From an uncultured Erysipelotrichaceae bacterium (GTDB taxonomy: Bacteria > Bacillota_I > Bacilli_A > Erysipelotrichales > Coprobacillaceae), in NCBI GenBank assembly GCA_910588075.1, contig CAJUOS010000004.1, positions 25,958 to 89,957 of the forward strand: a stretch of 64,000 nucleotides of DNA, in the 5' to 3' direction. The notes below the pieces were generated by a model. The model searched no databases. It was not told where the DNA came from and saw only the letters and a list, made by a program, of their open reading frames with translations. Both the position numbers and the translations under genes were made by a program. Below are positions 21,862-30,123 of the stretch, one piece after another. How positions within the stretch are numbered: the stretch's first letter is position 1; each line of letters begins with the position of its first letter.

Positions 21862-22428
21862 ATGAAAATAATTTATCGAACACTTATATCTATATATTTA
21901 TTAACCCTCATATATATTTTAACTATAAACTTTAATTTCAATATAATTGTATCAATTTTATTATTGATACCTCTTTGTTTTATCCCTTATTTACTTTATA
22001 AAATAGAATATATATTTTATATTTATTTCACTCAAGTTCTTGGAACAACTTGCCAATTTTATAATCTGCCTTTTTATGATAAGATAATGCACTTTTTCTC
22101 TGGCATGATTTTTGTATGTATAGGATACATTTTCTTAAAAAAATATATTTCTGTTCAAAAAATTCTATTTCTTATGATAAATTGTATTGAAATGTCTTTT
22201 GCTTTTTTATGGGAAATATTTGAATATTGTGGATTAATCTTCTTTAATTATGATGCTTCACATCATTATACCACTGGTGTTCATGACACAATGCAAGATA
22301 TGATTATATCTCTGATTGGTGGTTTTATTATGACTTATCTTATTTATAAATTTCCATCTTACATTGATAATCTTTATAAATTACCACCAGATAACCCTGA
22401 TGAATCTTCTCCACAACAGCATATCTAA
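21862..22428 (+). CDS. multi-pass membrane protein, distant DUF2238/YjdF type
   Basis: This 188-residue protein has about five hydrophobic segments. Motifs YDKIMHFFSG (about 73-82), AFLWEIFEYCG (about 112-122) and DTMQDMIISLIGG (about 147-159) follow the order of the DUF2238 YjdF-like membrane family (DKxxHFxxG, then WE, then DTxxDM). Function is unknown. Its last 89 bp overlap the end of the convergent radical SAM gene; the C-terminal tail PPDNPDESSPQQHI is hydrophilic and lies in this overlap. There is no strong ribosome binding site ahead of the ATG. Confidence 0.6.
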   Translation: MKIIYRTLISIYLLTLIYILTINFNFNIIVSILLLIPLCFIPYLLYKIEYIFYIYFTQVLGTTCQFYNLPFYDKIMHFFSGMIFVCIGYIFLKKYISVQKILFLMINCIEMSFAFLWEIFEYCGLIFFNYDASHHYTTGVHDTMQDMIISLIGGFIMTYLIYKFPSYIDNLYKLPPDNPDESSPQQHI

Positions 22429-23965
22429 ATAAAGTTTCTTTATCTAAATGGTATCTCTCACTTAATTCTTTAATAATCTCTTTTCTTTGTTGAGATGTAA
22501 GTGTTGATGTATACCATTTTTTAGGTTTTACTTTAAATAATGATAGATAATCTTGAATTAATAATTCATGATATTCTTTTTGATTTAAGTAACAATCTAA
22601 ATATTGAAATAATTCATCTAATTGATAACCAATCTTTTTAAATCCTTGTTTTTGATAAAAACAACCTAATTGATAAAAGAAATCAAATGGTGATTTTTGA
22701 TAATTCATAATTTCATTCATTGTTCTTACAAAACGTCCACTATTCCAATATTTTTCTAACATATCTTCTGCTATATGAATCTTCTTGACATCTTCTTTTG
22801 ATAACCATTTATTTTCTATCATTTCATATGGTGGTTGTTGTTGATATATATATCCATAATCATCAGCATTATTTCTTAAAGATGTTCCTCTTAACATCTT
22901 TAAAAATCCTAATTGTAATTCTTTAGCTCTGAAATGAAAAACATCATCAAATGATTGCTGAAAACGTTCATATGTTTCATATGGTAAACCTGCTATTAAA
23001 TCTAAATGCAAATCACATTTATTATCTTTCATTAATTGTTCTACTACTTCGCTTAACCTTTGAAAATTTTGAATACGTTTAACAGCTTTATTAGTTGGTT
23101 CATATGTAGATTGTATTCCAATTTCAAAACGTAATAATCCTTGTGGTGCATTATCTCTTATAAAATCAATAATAGGTTGTTGTAATACATCAGCATTAAT
23201 TTCAAATTGAAACTGTTGTCCTTGACGATAATTCTTAAAAATATAATCTAAAATCATAATAGCATGTTCTGTTTTTGCATTAAAACTACGATCTAATAAT
23301 TTAATTGTTTTCACATCACTATGGCAAATCATATCTAATTGTCTCTTTAAATAATCTTCACTAAAAAAACGTAATCCTTTTTCTAAAGAAGATAAACAAT
23401 ATTGACATTGAAATGGGCAACCTCGACTTGTTTCAAAATATAAAATACGTTTACTCATATTGGCTTTATCTCGAGGTAAAACATATGGAGAATCAAGTCT
23501 TTCAATATATGACAAATCAACACAAGCAACTTCTTGACTTATATGGTTAAGATAACTCACACTAGGTATAAAAATTTCTTCATGTTTTTCAAGTGCTGTT
23601 AACAATTCATCTAAAACAATTTCGCCTTCACCACTCATAATATAATCAACACTACTATTCTGTAAAAAATATTGAGGCTCATAAGTTACTTCAGGTCCAC
23701 CATAAATAATAATACAGTGAGGTTTTCTTTGTTTTAATAAAGATGAAACTTTTTGAATATATTCAATATTCCAAATATAACAAGAAAATGCAATTATATC
23801 ACTTTGACTTTCTAAAATATCATCAACAATATGTTCAATATTATCTTTAATTGTATATTCTTTAAAATCAACATCATGTTTTTCTTTTGTTGCTACAAAA
23901 AGTAATCTTAATGATAATGATGTATGAATAAATTTTGAATTTAATGTTGTTATTAATGTTTTCAT
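22340..23965 (-). CDS. B12-binding radical SAM protein (DUF4080 type)
   Basis: This 541-residue protein has an N-terminal cobalamin-binding-like Rossmann domain (about 1-140; IIYGGPEVTYEP is typical), a radical SAM core with the cluster motif CPFQCQYCLSS near residue 186, and a C-terminal helical DUF4080 region. Members are widespread in Firmicutes and their reaction is unknown. The B12 domain in this subgroup often lacks the cobalamin-ligating DxHxxG, and I do not see one here. ATG follows AGGAGAG. It shares a terminator-bearing gap with the carboxypeptidase gene upstream. Confidence 0.85.
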   Translation of the reverse strand: MKTLITTLNSKFIHTSLSLRLLFVATKEKHDVDFKEYTIKDNIEHIVDDILESQSDIIAFSCYIWNIEYIQKVSSLLKQRKPHCIIIYGGPEVTYEPQYFLQNSSVDYIMSGEGEIVLDELLTALEKHEEIFIPSVSYLNHISQEVACVDLSYIERLDSPYVLPRDKANMSKRILYFETSRGCPFQCQYCLSSLEKGLRFFSEDYLKRQLDMICHSDVKTIKLLDRSFNAKTEHAIMILDYIFKNYRQGQQFQFEINADVLQQPIIDFIRDNAPQGLLRFEIGIQSTYEPTNKAVKRIQNFQRLSEVVEQLMKDNKCDLHLDLIAGLPYETYERFQQSFDDVFHFRAKELQLGFLKMLRGTSLRNNADDYGYIYQQQPPYEMIENKWLSKEDVKKIHIAEDMLEKYWNSGRFVRTMNEIMNYQKSPFDFFYQLGCFYQKQGFKKIGYQLDELFQYLDCYLNQKEYHELLIQDYLSLFKVKPKKWYTSTLTSQQRKEIIKELSERYHLDKETLFRYAVVEKIHQGYLVVIYKDYQCKMEIYK

Positions 23966-23978
23966 AATCTCTCCTAAA

Positions 23979-24007
23979 AAATAATCTAGGTTTTTCCTAG
24001 ATTATTT
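23979..24007 (-). terminator. terminator of D,D-carboxypeptidase gene
   Basis: AAATAATCTAGG and CCTAGATTATTT form a perfect 12-bp stem with a TTTTT loop; on the minus strand it is followed by a T-run. It overlaps the stop codon of the upstream gene and precedes the ribosome binding site of the radical SAM gene. Confidence 0.75.
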
Positions 24008-25264
24008 CTTTTCCTTTACAGTTGGTATAATGCCTTTATATAAACAATATTCTTCAAGTGTCCATCCATTATTAAATATCTCTTTAGCTGCTTCTTTGCC
24101 AACATATCTAAAATGCCATGGTTCATTTCCAATTCCAGTAATATTCGCTTTTTCTTCCTCAAATCTTAAAATATAACCATATTTATAAGAATTAGCAACA
24201 CACCACTTATAATCAGGCTTATATCCAAATTTACTATTTTGAATACCATTACGCTTATCATCAATAACAGCTTGGCATGTTAAATCAACACTTAATCCTG
24301 TTTGATGTTCACTAGCTCCTGGTAAAGAAACTAATGAAGCTGCTGTTACAGGATCATATTTTTTAAAATAATCATCATATGTTTCTTGTTGTGCTTTGAA
24401 TGAACGATATGCACTATTAATAACTAAGTGATATCCTTCCTTTTTAGCAGCATTATACATTTCAATTAAAGCATCAGAAGCTTCTTTTCTTAATTGAGGA
24501 TCTTTACAACTTGCCTCTATTGGCATCTTTGGTGTGACTAAATCTTTAGGAACATAATTTTCTGGTAAATAGAAACCTTTTTTTACCAAGATAGAAACAT
24601 CATTTGTATTTTGAATAGTATATGATTTATTGACATCATTTGAAGAAACAATAAATGGATATGTAGTTATTAAAACAGCATAATTATAGTTTTTCTTCTC
24701 TGCATAAACCTTCATATAATCATCTAAATCAGCAAAGATAAATCCTTTCACTTTCATAAAAGGCTCAATATTATCAAAAGTATATTCTTTTTCAACAATA
24801 TGTTGAACATCTTGAACAGTTGCTGTTTTTAAAATTTCCCAAATCTGTTTTTCAGTATATTTTAAAGTGGTTAATCTAGGAACATAATTATCATAAATAT
24901 CATCTATAACTTTGACAACAGTTTTTACTTTTGTATCTTTATGTAATGATAAATATTTTTCATATTCATCATAATATTGATAATTCTTACTTTCATCAAT
25001 CCAACTTGTAATATTTTCCATTTTATCATGAGATAAAACTTCATCAACTGCTTTTGAACTTAATGATAAAATATCATTCTGTTGTCCAAATGAATACCCT
25101 TTAAACATTAATTGAAGACGACTTAAATTAAACCAAATCACAACTCCTAAAACAATAATAACTGCTCCTGCAATGAGCGCAATTCTATCCCAACGAATTC
25201 TAGATTTTCTAGAATTTGTATAACTACTATAATATGAATATCTTTTACCTCGATTAAATCTCAT
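24002..25264 (-). CDS. D-alanyl-D-alanine carboxypeptidase, M15B (VanY-like), membrane-anchored
   Basis: This 420-residue protein has a short basic cytoplasmic tail, one membrane segment at about residues 27-46 (IALIAGAVIIVLGVVIWF), a linker region and a C-terminal M15B peptidase domain (about 240-415). Zinc and catalytic residues are visible in ASEHQTGLSVDL (His and Asp), NEPWHFRYVG (His) and NSAYRSFKAQ. It should trim the terminal D-Ala of peptidoglycan stem peptides outside the cell. The middle 60-230 region is not recognised. No van resistance genes are nearby, so this is a housekeeping wall enzyme. Confidence 0.88.
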   Translation of the reverse strand: MRFNRGKRYSYYSSYTNSRKSRIRWDRIALIAGAVIIVLGVVIWFNLSRLQLMFKGYSFGQQNDILSLSSKAVDEVLSHDKMENITSWIDESKNYQYYDEYEKYLSLHKDTKVKTVVKVIDDIYDNYVPRLTTLKYTEKQIWEILKTATVQDVQHIVEKEYTFDNIEPFMKVKGFIFADLDDYMKVYAEKKNYNYAVLITTYPFIVSSNDVNKSYTIQNTNDVSILVKKGFYLPENYVPKDLVTPKMPIEASCKDPQLRKEASDALIEMYNAAKKEGYHLVINSAYRSFKAQQETYDDYFKKYDPVTAASLVSLPGASEHQTGLSVDLTCQAVIDDKRNGIQNSKFGYKPDYKWCVANSYKYGYILRFEEEKANITGIGNEPWHFRYVGKEAAKEIFNNGWTLEEYCLYKGIIPTVKEKK

Positions 25265-25419
25265 TTTATACCAACCTCATTTCAATATACTATATATTAT
25301 ATATAATATCACATTTTATCCAAAAATAACATTTTATTTGCAAATTCAATATAAAGAATATATTGCAATCATCATTATTTTGTGTTATTTTAAATGTTGT
25401 ATACAAAGGAGGTTACTCT

Positions 25420-25695
25420 ATGCATTTTGTTATTTGTGCATTTATTGCGTTTATATGTTTAGTGACTGCAATTTTATTTACTGAAGTTTTTCCTAAATGG
25501 TTAAAAGCATTTCTTGCTTTATTAGGGGCTGCAACTTCTGGATATGCTATTTCTATTTTTATTAGAAAAGTTGCGATTTGGACAAAAGCTTTTGCAAAGC
25601 CTGATTTATTACCTGTTGCAGGAATAGCTGCTGTTGTTATGCTTGTCATTATCATTATTGTTACAGTCGTATTAAACAAGAAAAAAGCAAAATAA
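25420..25695 (+). CDS. small membrane protein, unknown
   Basis: This 91-residue protein has three hydrophobic segments (about 1-18, 28-50 and 65-85) and a basic KKKAK C-terminus. I do not recognise the family. The ATG follows a perfect AAAGGAGG with 7-bp spacing, which argues that it is real; the in-frame start at 25363 lacks one. It stands alone and ends in its own terminator. Confidence 0.7.
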   Translation: MHFVICAFIAFICLVTAILFTEVFPKWLKAFLALLGAATSGYAISIFIRKVAIWTKAFAKPDLLPVAGIAAVVMLVIIIIVTVVLNKKKAK

Positions 25696-25702
25696 TATGA
25701 AG

Positions 25703-25732
25703 AAAGTACATTTTTAATGTACTTTTAAAATA
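25703..25732 (+). terminator. terminator after small membrane protein gene
   Basis: AAAGTACAT (25703-25711) and ATGTACTTT (25717-25725) form a perfect 9-bp stem followed by TTAAAAT. Confidence 0.6.
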
Positions 25733-25826
25733 CTCTTCTTTAGATAATCTTAACATAATATTTATACTTTTTTGATAGTTGTATTTACCTATTTTCATTA
25801 TAATCATAAATGAAGAAGGTGATACA

Positions 25827-26060
25827 ATGAAACTCCAAAGAAATTATCTTATCAATTTAACTTTCATTTTTACTTTATTATCTCTTATAGGATCATTATT
25901 AGGAATTCTTAATTTTATTTCATTGGTTACATCATATCAATTAATTCAAATGATAAAAATAAAAGAACCTCATCATTTTAGTCTTAAAATCATTCAGTTC
26001 TTACTTTTTGTATCTATTATATCTACTATTTATATAACACTATATTATGCAGTTCTTTAA
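25827..26060 (+). CDS. small two-segment membrane protein, unknown
   Basis: This 77-residue protein has two hydrophobic segments (about 8-35 and 52-75) joined by a short polar loop. The family is not recognised. ATG 25827 follows GAAGGTG; the longer frame from 25779 has no ribosome binding site. It is convergent with the MATE gene, 3 bp apart, without an obvious terminator between them. Confidence 0.6.
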   Translation: MKLQRNYLINLTFIFTLLSLIGSLLGILNFISLVTSYQLIQMIKIKEPHHFSLKIIQFLLFVSIISTIYITLYYAVL

Positions 26061-26063
26061 ATA

Positions 26064-27422
26064 TTATTCAATATTAAAACGATAAAGCCATTTTCTTTTA
26101 AAGAATCTTCTTGTTAAAAGAAAACATCTTGCTATATTATCACAGACCATCATTATCCATACTGCTTGTAAATCTAAAGAAAATATGTGAATCATAATCC
26201 AAGAACCTAATATTCTTATTCCCCACATTGTAAAAAGAGAATAAAGAAATGGTCCTTTGGTATCTCCCATTCCATTAAATGTTCCTTCTAAGATAACCAA
26301 GACTCCATATATTGGTTCTGAAACAGAAACAATTCGCAAAACATTTGTTCCTAACTCGATCACATGAGAATCAGGAGTAAAAATGCTCATTAATTGCTCT
26401 GCAAAGAAAAATAATAAAATACCTGCTATTAACATTAATAAAAATGTCATTATACAAATTAAATATGTTACTTGTTTGACTTTATTTTCGCTTCTTTCTC
26501 CTACTGCATTTCCTACCAAAGTAGAAGCAGCAGATTGAAAGCCATATCCAGGAATATAAAATGCTTGTTCAGCTTGCAGAGCAATAGTATGAGCAGCAAA
26601 AGGAACAACTCCTAATTTAGCAATTAATGATGCAAAGGTTACATGCCCTAAACAAATAACACTTCTTTCCATAACAACAGGAATTCCAATACGCAAACAC
26701 TCTTTAAAAATAGGTAAGTCAAAGTGAAAACCTGTATGATGAAAATCAAAAGATGGATTTTGATAATAATGTTTAAACATTAATACCCCTCCAAAAGCAA
26801 AAGAAATAGCTGTTGCTATTGCTGCTCCTTTCACCCCTAAACCAGCACCCCAAATAGTTATTCCAAAATATTTTTGAGTAGGATAAATCAAAAAGAAATT
26901 AACGATAATATTGACTATATTCATATAAAAATGAATAAGCATTGGTGTTTTCATATCGCTCACACCTCTTAATGCAGAAGAAAGAATCAAAACTGCCGTT
27001 CTTAACAAGAGTGGTACAGAGATAATCATAAAATACATAGAAGCTTCATGACGAATAGAAACATCTCCACCTAACCAAGTAGGTAAAAAAGGTGAAATAA
27101 TTAAACAAATAACTGTTAATATTATACCCACAATAAAAGTCATAAACAATGCTTGTTGTCCTGCCTTTTTAACCTTCTCTTCATTTTTAGCTCCATCAGC
27201 TTGAGCACATACTGCTAATACACCAATTCCAAAAGCAACAGCAATAGATGAAACTAGCCAACCAACTGATCCTGTTAAACCAACTGCAGCTGATGCACTT
27301 GCCCCTAAAGCTCCAACCATAGCTGTATCAACATATGTAACAACAACATTTAATGCTTCTTGAACAATGGCAGGCCAAGCTAAATGAAAAATAGATTTAA
27401 TTTGTGTTTGATATTTTCTCAT
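26064..27422 (-). CDS. MATE family efflux transporter
   Basis: This 452-residue membrane protein has about 12 hydrophobic segments in two similar halves. The opening FHLAWPAIVQEALNVVVTYVDTAMVGALG and later GIPVVMERSVICLG and NGMGDTKGPF blocks are typical of MATE (NorM/DinF-like) exporters, which expel cationic drugs or metabolites using an ion gradient. ATG 27422 follows a strong GGGAGGAAAT; the in-frame start at 27446 would overlap the EamA gene more. It is the last of an amylase-EamA-MATE run. Confidence 0.9.
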   Translation of the reverse strand: MRKYQTQIKSIFHLAWPAIVQEALNVVVTYVDTAMVGALGASASAAVGLTGSVGWLVSSIAVAFGIGVLAVCAQADGAKNEEKVKKAGQQALFMTFIVGIILTVICLIISPFLPTWLGGDVSIRHEASMYFMIISVPLLLRTAVLILSSALRGVSDMKTPMLIHFYMNIVNIIVNFFLIYPTQKYFGITIWGAGLGVKGAAIATAISFAFGGVLMFKHYYQNPSFDFHHTGFHFDLPIFKECLRIGIPVVMERSVICLGHVTFASLIAKLGVVPFAAHTIALQAEQAFYIPGYGFQSAASTLVGNAVGERSENKVKQVTYLICIMTFLLMLIAGILLFFFAEQLMSIFTPDSHVIELGTNVLRIVSVSEPIYGVLVILEGTFNGMGDTKGPFLYSLFTMWGIRILGSWIMIHIFSLDLQAVWIMMVCDNIARCFLLTRRFFKRKWLYRFNIE

Positions 27423-28296
27423 TATTTCCTCCCTCTTGATTATCATTATTTTGTATTGTATGTATGATAACTGCTAAAATAATAATCATTGTTCCTATCA
27501 TTTCTTGTGATGTTAATCTTTCATTTAAGAAAAGTAAAGCTAAAAAAATACTATAAACAGGTTCCAATACTGAAATAATACTTGCTGTTTGTGCTTTTAT
27601 ATCTTTTAATCCACTTATATATAAAGAATGAGCTAATGCTGTAAAAATAACACCATATATAACAAGATTAATAAAATCAATAAATGTTCCTTCTCCCAAT
27701 ACAGGATGAACAAGTGAAATAACAAGTGTCATAATAAATGTTGCTACAGTTTGTTCATATAAAGAAATAACAACACTATCATAAGACAATACAAGTCGTC
27801 GATTAATAATAGATAAAGTGGCAAAAGCAAAACTACTAATCAATCCATAAAAAATACCCAATGTCATTGAATCGTTCAATTGAAATGATGGAATTAAAAA
27901 TGCAATTCCTATACTCATTATAATAATACTAATTAAATTTCGAAATTGAAACTTTTCTTTAAAAAGATAAGGCTCCATAAACATAACAAAGATAGGATAG
28001 GCAGCAACAGTGATTGTTCCAATATAAACTTTAGAAACTTGAATAGACATGATAAAGAAAAACCAATGAATTGTTAAAAAAATACCTGCTAAACCATTCC
28101 AAAAATAATCTTTTATATGATTTAGCCTTAGTGAATAATGATAAAAATGAATAAAAATATATAATGAAATAGCTGAAAACAAAGCTCTTCCCATTGTCAA
28201 TAAAAGTGCTGACATAGGAATGAGTTTAGCAAAAAGTCCTGCTGCTCCAAATAATAAAACAGCAATATGAATGAAAAACAAACCTTTTTTATCCAT
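27397..28296 (-). CDS. EamA/DMT family transporter
   Basis: This 299-residue protein has ten hydrophobic segments and two EamA repeats; the second ends with SIISVLEPVYSIFLALLFLNERL, the most conserved block of the drug/metabolite transporter superfamily. Substrate is unknown. Its start overlaps the amylase stop by 8 bp and its end overlaps the MATE start, so the three genes are probably co-transcribed. ATG follows AAGGAG. Confidence 0.9.
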   Translation of the reverse strand: MDKKGLFFIHIAVLLFGAAGLFAKLIPMSALLLTMGRALFSAISLYIFIHFYHYSLRLNHIKDYFWNGLAGIFLTIHWFFFIMSIQVSKVYIGTITVAAYPIFVMFMEPYLFKEKFQFRNLISIIIMSIGIAFLIPSFQLNDSMTLGIFYGLISSFAFATLSIINRRLVLSYDSVVISLYEQTVATFIMTLVISLVHPVLGEGTFIDFINLVIYGVIFTALAHSLYISGLKDIKAQTASIISVLEPVYSIFLALLFLNERLTSQEMIGTMIIILAVIIHTIQNNDNQEGGNNEKISNTN

Positions 28297-29737
28297 TATA
28301 AACTCCTTTAACTAGATAGATACTGACACTTCCACCATCACAAATAAAACATCCATATCCATTTTCATCAATGAGAACCTCTTGTTGTATATTATTCAAA
28401 ACATCAACATAAAAACATTGAGCGTATTCCTTACCAACATACATATATTTTTGTCCTCCTGTACTATCACTCATGATACAAACCAATGCACTTGAAGTAT
28501 GACCATTTCTTACCCAACCAATAATATCAGGATGATCAAAATAATCATATTGATGACCAATTGCATAGTTTTTTCTTAAAAATAGCAACTGATCTAATAA
28601 ATCTCTTTTTGCAGGAATATGGCTATAAGGAATACCATAATAATCACCATAAAAAACACAAGGATATCCATCTTTTCTTAATAAAATTAATGTATATGCA
28701 AGTGGTTTAAACCATTCTTCTATCCATGATTGTAGCCCTTGAGAAGGTTGTGTATCATGATTATCAACAAAAGTTACAGCATGTGCACTATCACATTGAA
28801 CAAGTGTATTATCAAAAATTGTTCTTAAATCAAATTGTCCATTAGCATGACTAATTTCATAAAAACGATAATGTAAAGGAACATCAAATAAAGATATTTC
28901 ATGATGAACTTGTTTTAAATAATGTAAAAGATGTTGAACATCACCATGCCAATACTCTCCAACAGTAAATAATTCTTTTTTAGAATATTCTCTTAATTTT
29001 TGAATCCAATTTTTATAAAAGTGAGCACTTATATGCTTTATAGCATCTAATCGAAAACCATCCAAATGCGTCATATCTAAATACCATTTTCCCCATCTAT
29101 CTAATTCTTTTAAAACTGGAGGATAAGAAAAATCAATGTCTGCACCCATCAGATAATCAAAATTTCCATTTTCATCATCTACCTCTTGATCCCAATTTTT
29201 ATCTTTAAATAAAAAAGTTGCATGTCTTTTTGTCTTCATATCATAATCTATACCATCAAAACATTTCCAATTCCAAATAAAATCACTATATTTATTTTTT
29301 CTATGAGGAAAAGTAAAAAGGGTAGGAACAACAATAGTTTCTTCTGGACTTATCATTTCATTTTTATTGATTTGGTTCACTTCGTGTGCCTTAACAACTT
29401 CTACTCCATCTGCTCCCATTTTATGATTTAAAACAATATCTCCATAAACATATAATCCATAATGATGAAGTGATTGAATAGCTAATAAATATTCATCTTT
29501 TGTTCCATACTTTGTACGAATTGTTCCTTGTTGATAAAATTCTCCTAAATCATAAATATCATAAACTCCATAACCAACATCATCCATTCCACCAATTCCT
29601 TTAAATGCTGGAGGCATCCAAACAGCAGTTATACCAATATCTTTTAAATGTTTAGCATCATCTTTCAAGGTTGTCCATAAATGTTTTTTATTATCTAAAT
29701 ACCATTCAAAATATTGCATCATAACTCCATTTTCCAT
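28289..29737 (-). CDS. cytoplasmic alpha-amylase (GH13)
   Basis: This 482-residue glycoside hydrolase has no signal peptide and begins NGVMMQYFEWYLDN, as in the AmyS-like cytoplasmic alpha-amylases. The catalytic triad is visible: nucleophile Asp in DGFRLDAIKH (about 230), acid Glu in FTVGEYW (about 260) and Asp in FVDNHDTQPS (about 325). It probably degrades intracellular glucans or maltodextrins. It is first in a run with two exporters; the functional link is not obvious. ATG follows AAAGGAGG. Confidence 0.93.
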   Translation of the reverse strand: MENGVMMQYFEWYLDNKKHLWTTLKDDAKHLKDIGITAVWMPPAFKGIGGMDDVGYGVYDIYDLGEFYQQGTIRTKYGTKDEYLLAIQSLHHYGLYVYGDIVLNHKMGADGVEVVKAHEVNQINKNEMISPEETIVVPTLFTFPHRKNKYSDFIWNWKCFDGIDYDMKTKRHATFLFKDKNWDQEVDDENGNFDYLMGADIDFSYPPVLKELDRWGKWYLDMTHLDGFRLDAIKHISAHFYKNWIQKLREYSKKELFTVGEYWHGDVQHLLHYLKQVHHEISLFDVPLHYRFYEISHANGQFDLRTIFDNTLVQCDSAHAVTFVDNHDTQPSQGLQSWIEEWFKPLAYTLILLRKDGYPCVFYGDYYGIPYSHIPAKRDLLDQLLFLRKNYAIGHQYDYFDHPDIIGWVRNGHTSSALVCIMSDSTGGQKYMYVGKEYAQCFYVDVLNNIQQEVLIDENGYGCFICDGGSVSIYLVKGVYNG

Positions 29738-29830
29738 TGCTTTTTCCTCCTTTGATTCATTATATAGTAAAGAAAAAGATTTGTATAGTTAATGTTTGAA
29801 GCAATATATTAAAAAAACATATACAATAAT

Positions 29831-29853
29831 AGCCGAATGTTTTCACATTCGAC
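29831..29853 (-). terminator. terminator of copA-csoR operon
   Basis: On the minus strand AGTCGAATG pairs with CATTCGGCT around a TGAAA loop, about 7 bp beyond the csoR stop, followed by a T-containing tail. Confidence 0.65.
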
Positions 29854-29859
29854 TATAAA

Positions 29860-30123
29860 TTATTTCAACAATTGATCTATAACACCTATCATTTCATCTA
29901 TTTTTTTCTCTACATCATCATTATTAAAAGCATCATAAACACAATGTTTCATATGTGCTCCAATAATTTCCTTATTAGCACGTTTTAAAATAGCTTGAGT
30001 TGCCATTAACTGATTAGAAATATCAACACAATATCTATCTTCTTCTACCATTTTTAAAATACCATTGATTTGCCCTTGAGCAGTCTTCAATAATCTTGTT
30101 ATTTGTGATTTATTCGCTTTCAT
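29860..30123 (-). CDS. csoR: copper-sensing repressor CsoR
   Basis: This 87-residue helical protein of the CsoR/DUF156 family retains the Cu(I) ligands in family spacing: Cys in RYCVDIS, then His and Cys in GAHMKHCVYDAF. Copper binding releases it from DNA and derepresses the exporter gene. Its start overlaps the copA stop (TAATG), so it is translationally coupled to copA. A matching operator lies upstream of copA. Confidence 0.92.
   Translation of the reverse strand: MKANKSQITRLLKTAQGQINGILKMVEEDRYCVDISNQLMATQAILKRANKEIIGAHMKHCVYDAFNNDDVEKKIDEMIGVIDQLLK

Noticed and set aside
24002-25264. Vancomycin resistance gene vanY
   Set aside because: The peptidase is VanY-like, but no other van genes are nearby, so it is treated as a wall-maintenance enzyme.
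25413-25679. Minus-strand 88-codon frame opposite the small membrane protein gene
   Set aside because: It is a mirror of the forward gene, which has a perfect ribosome binding site; the minus frame has none.
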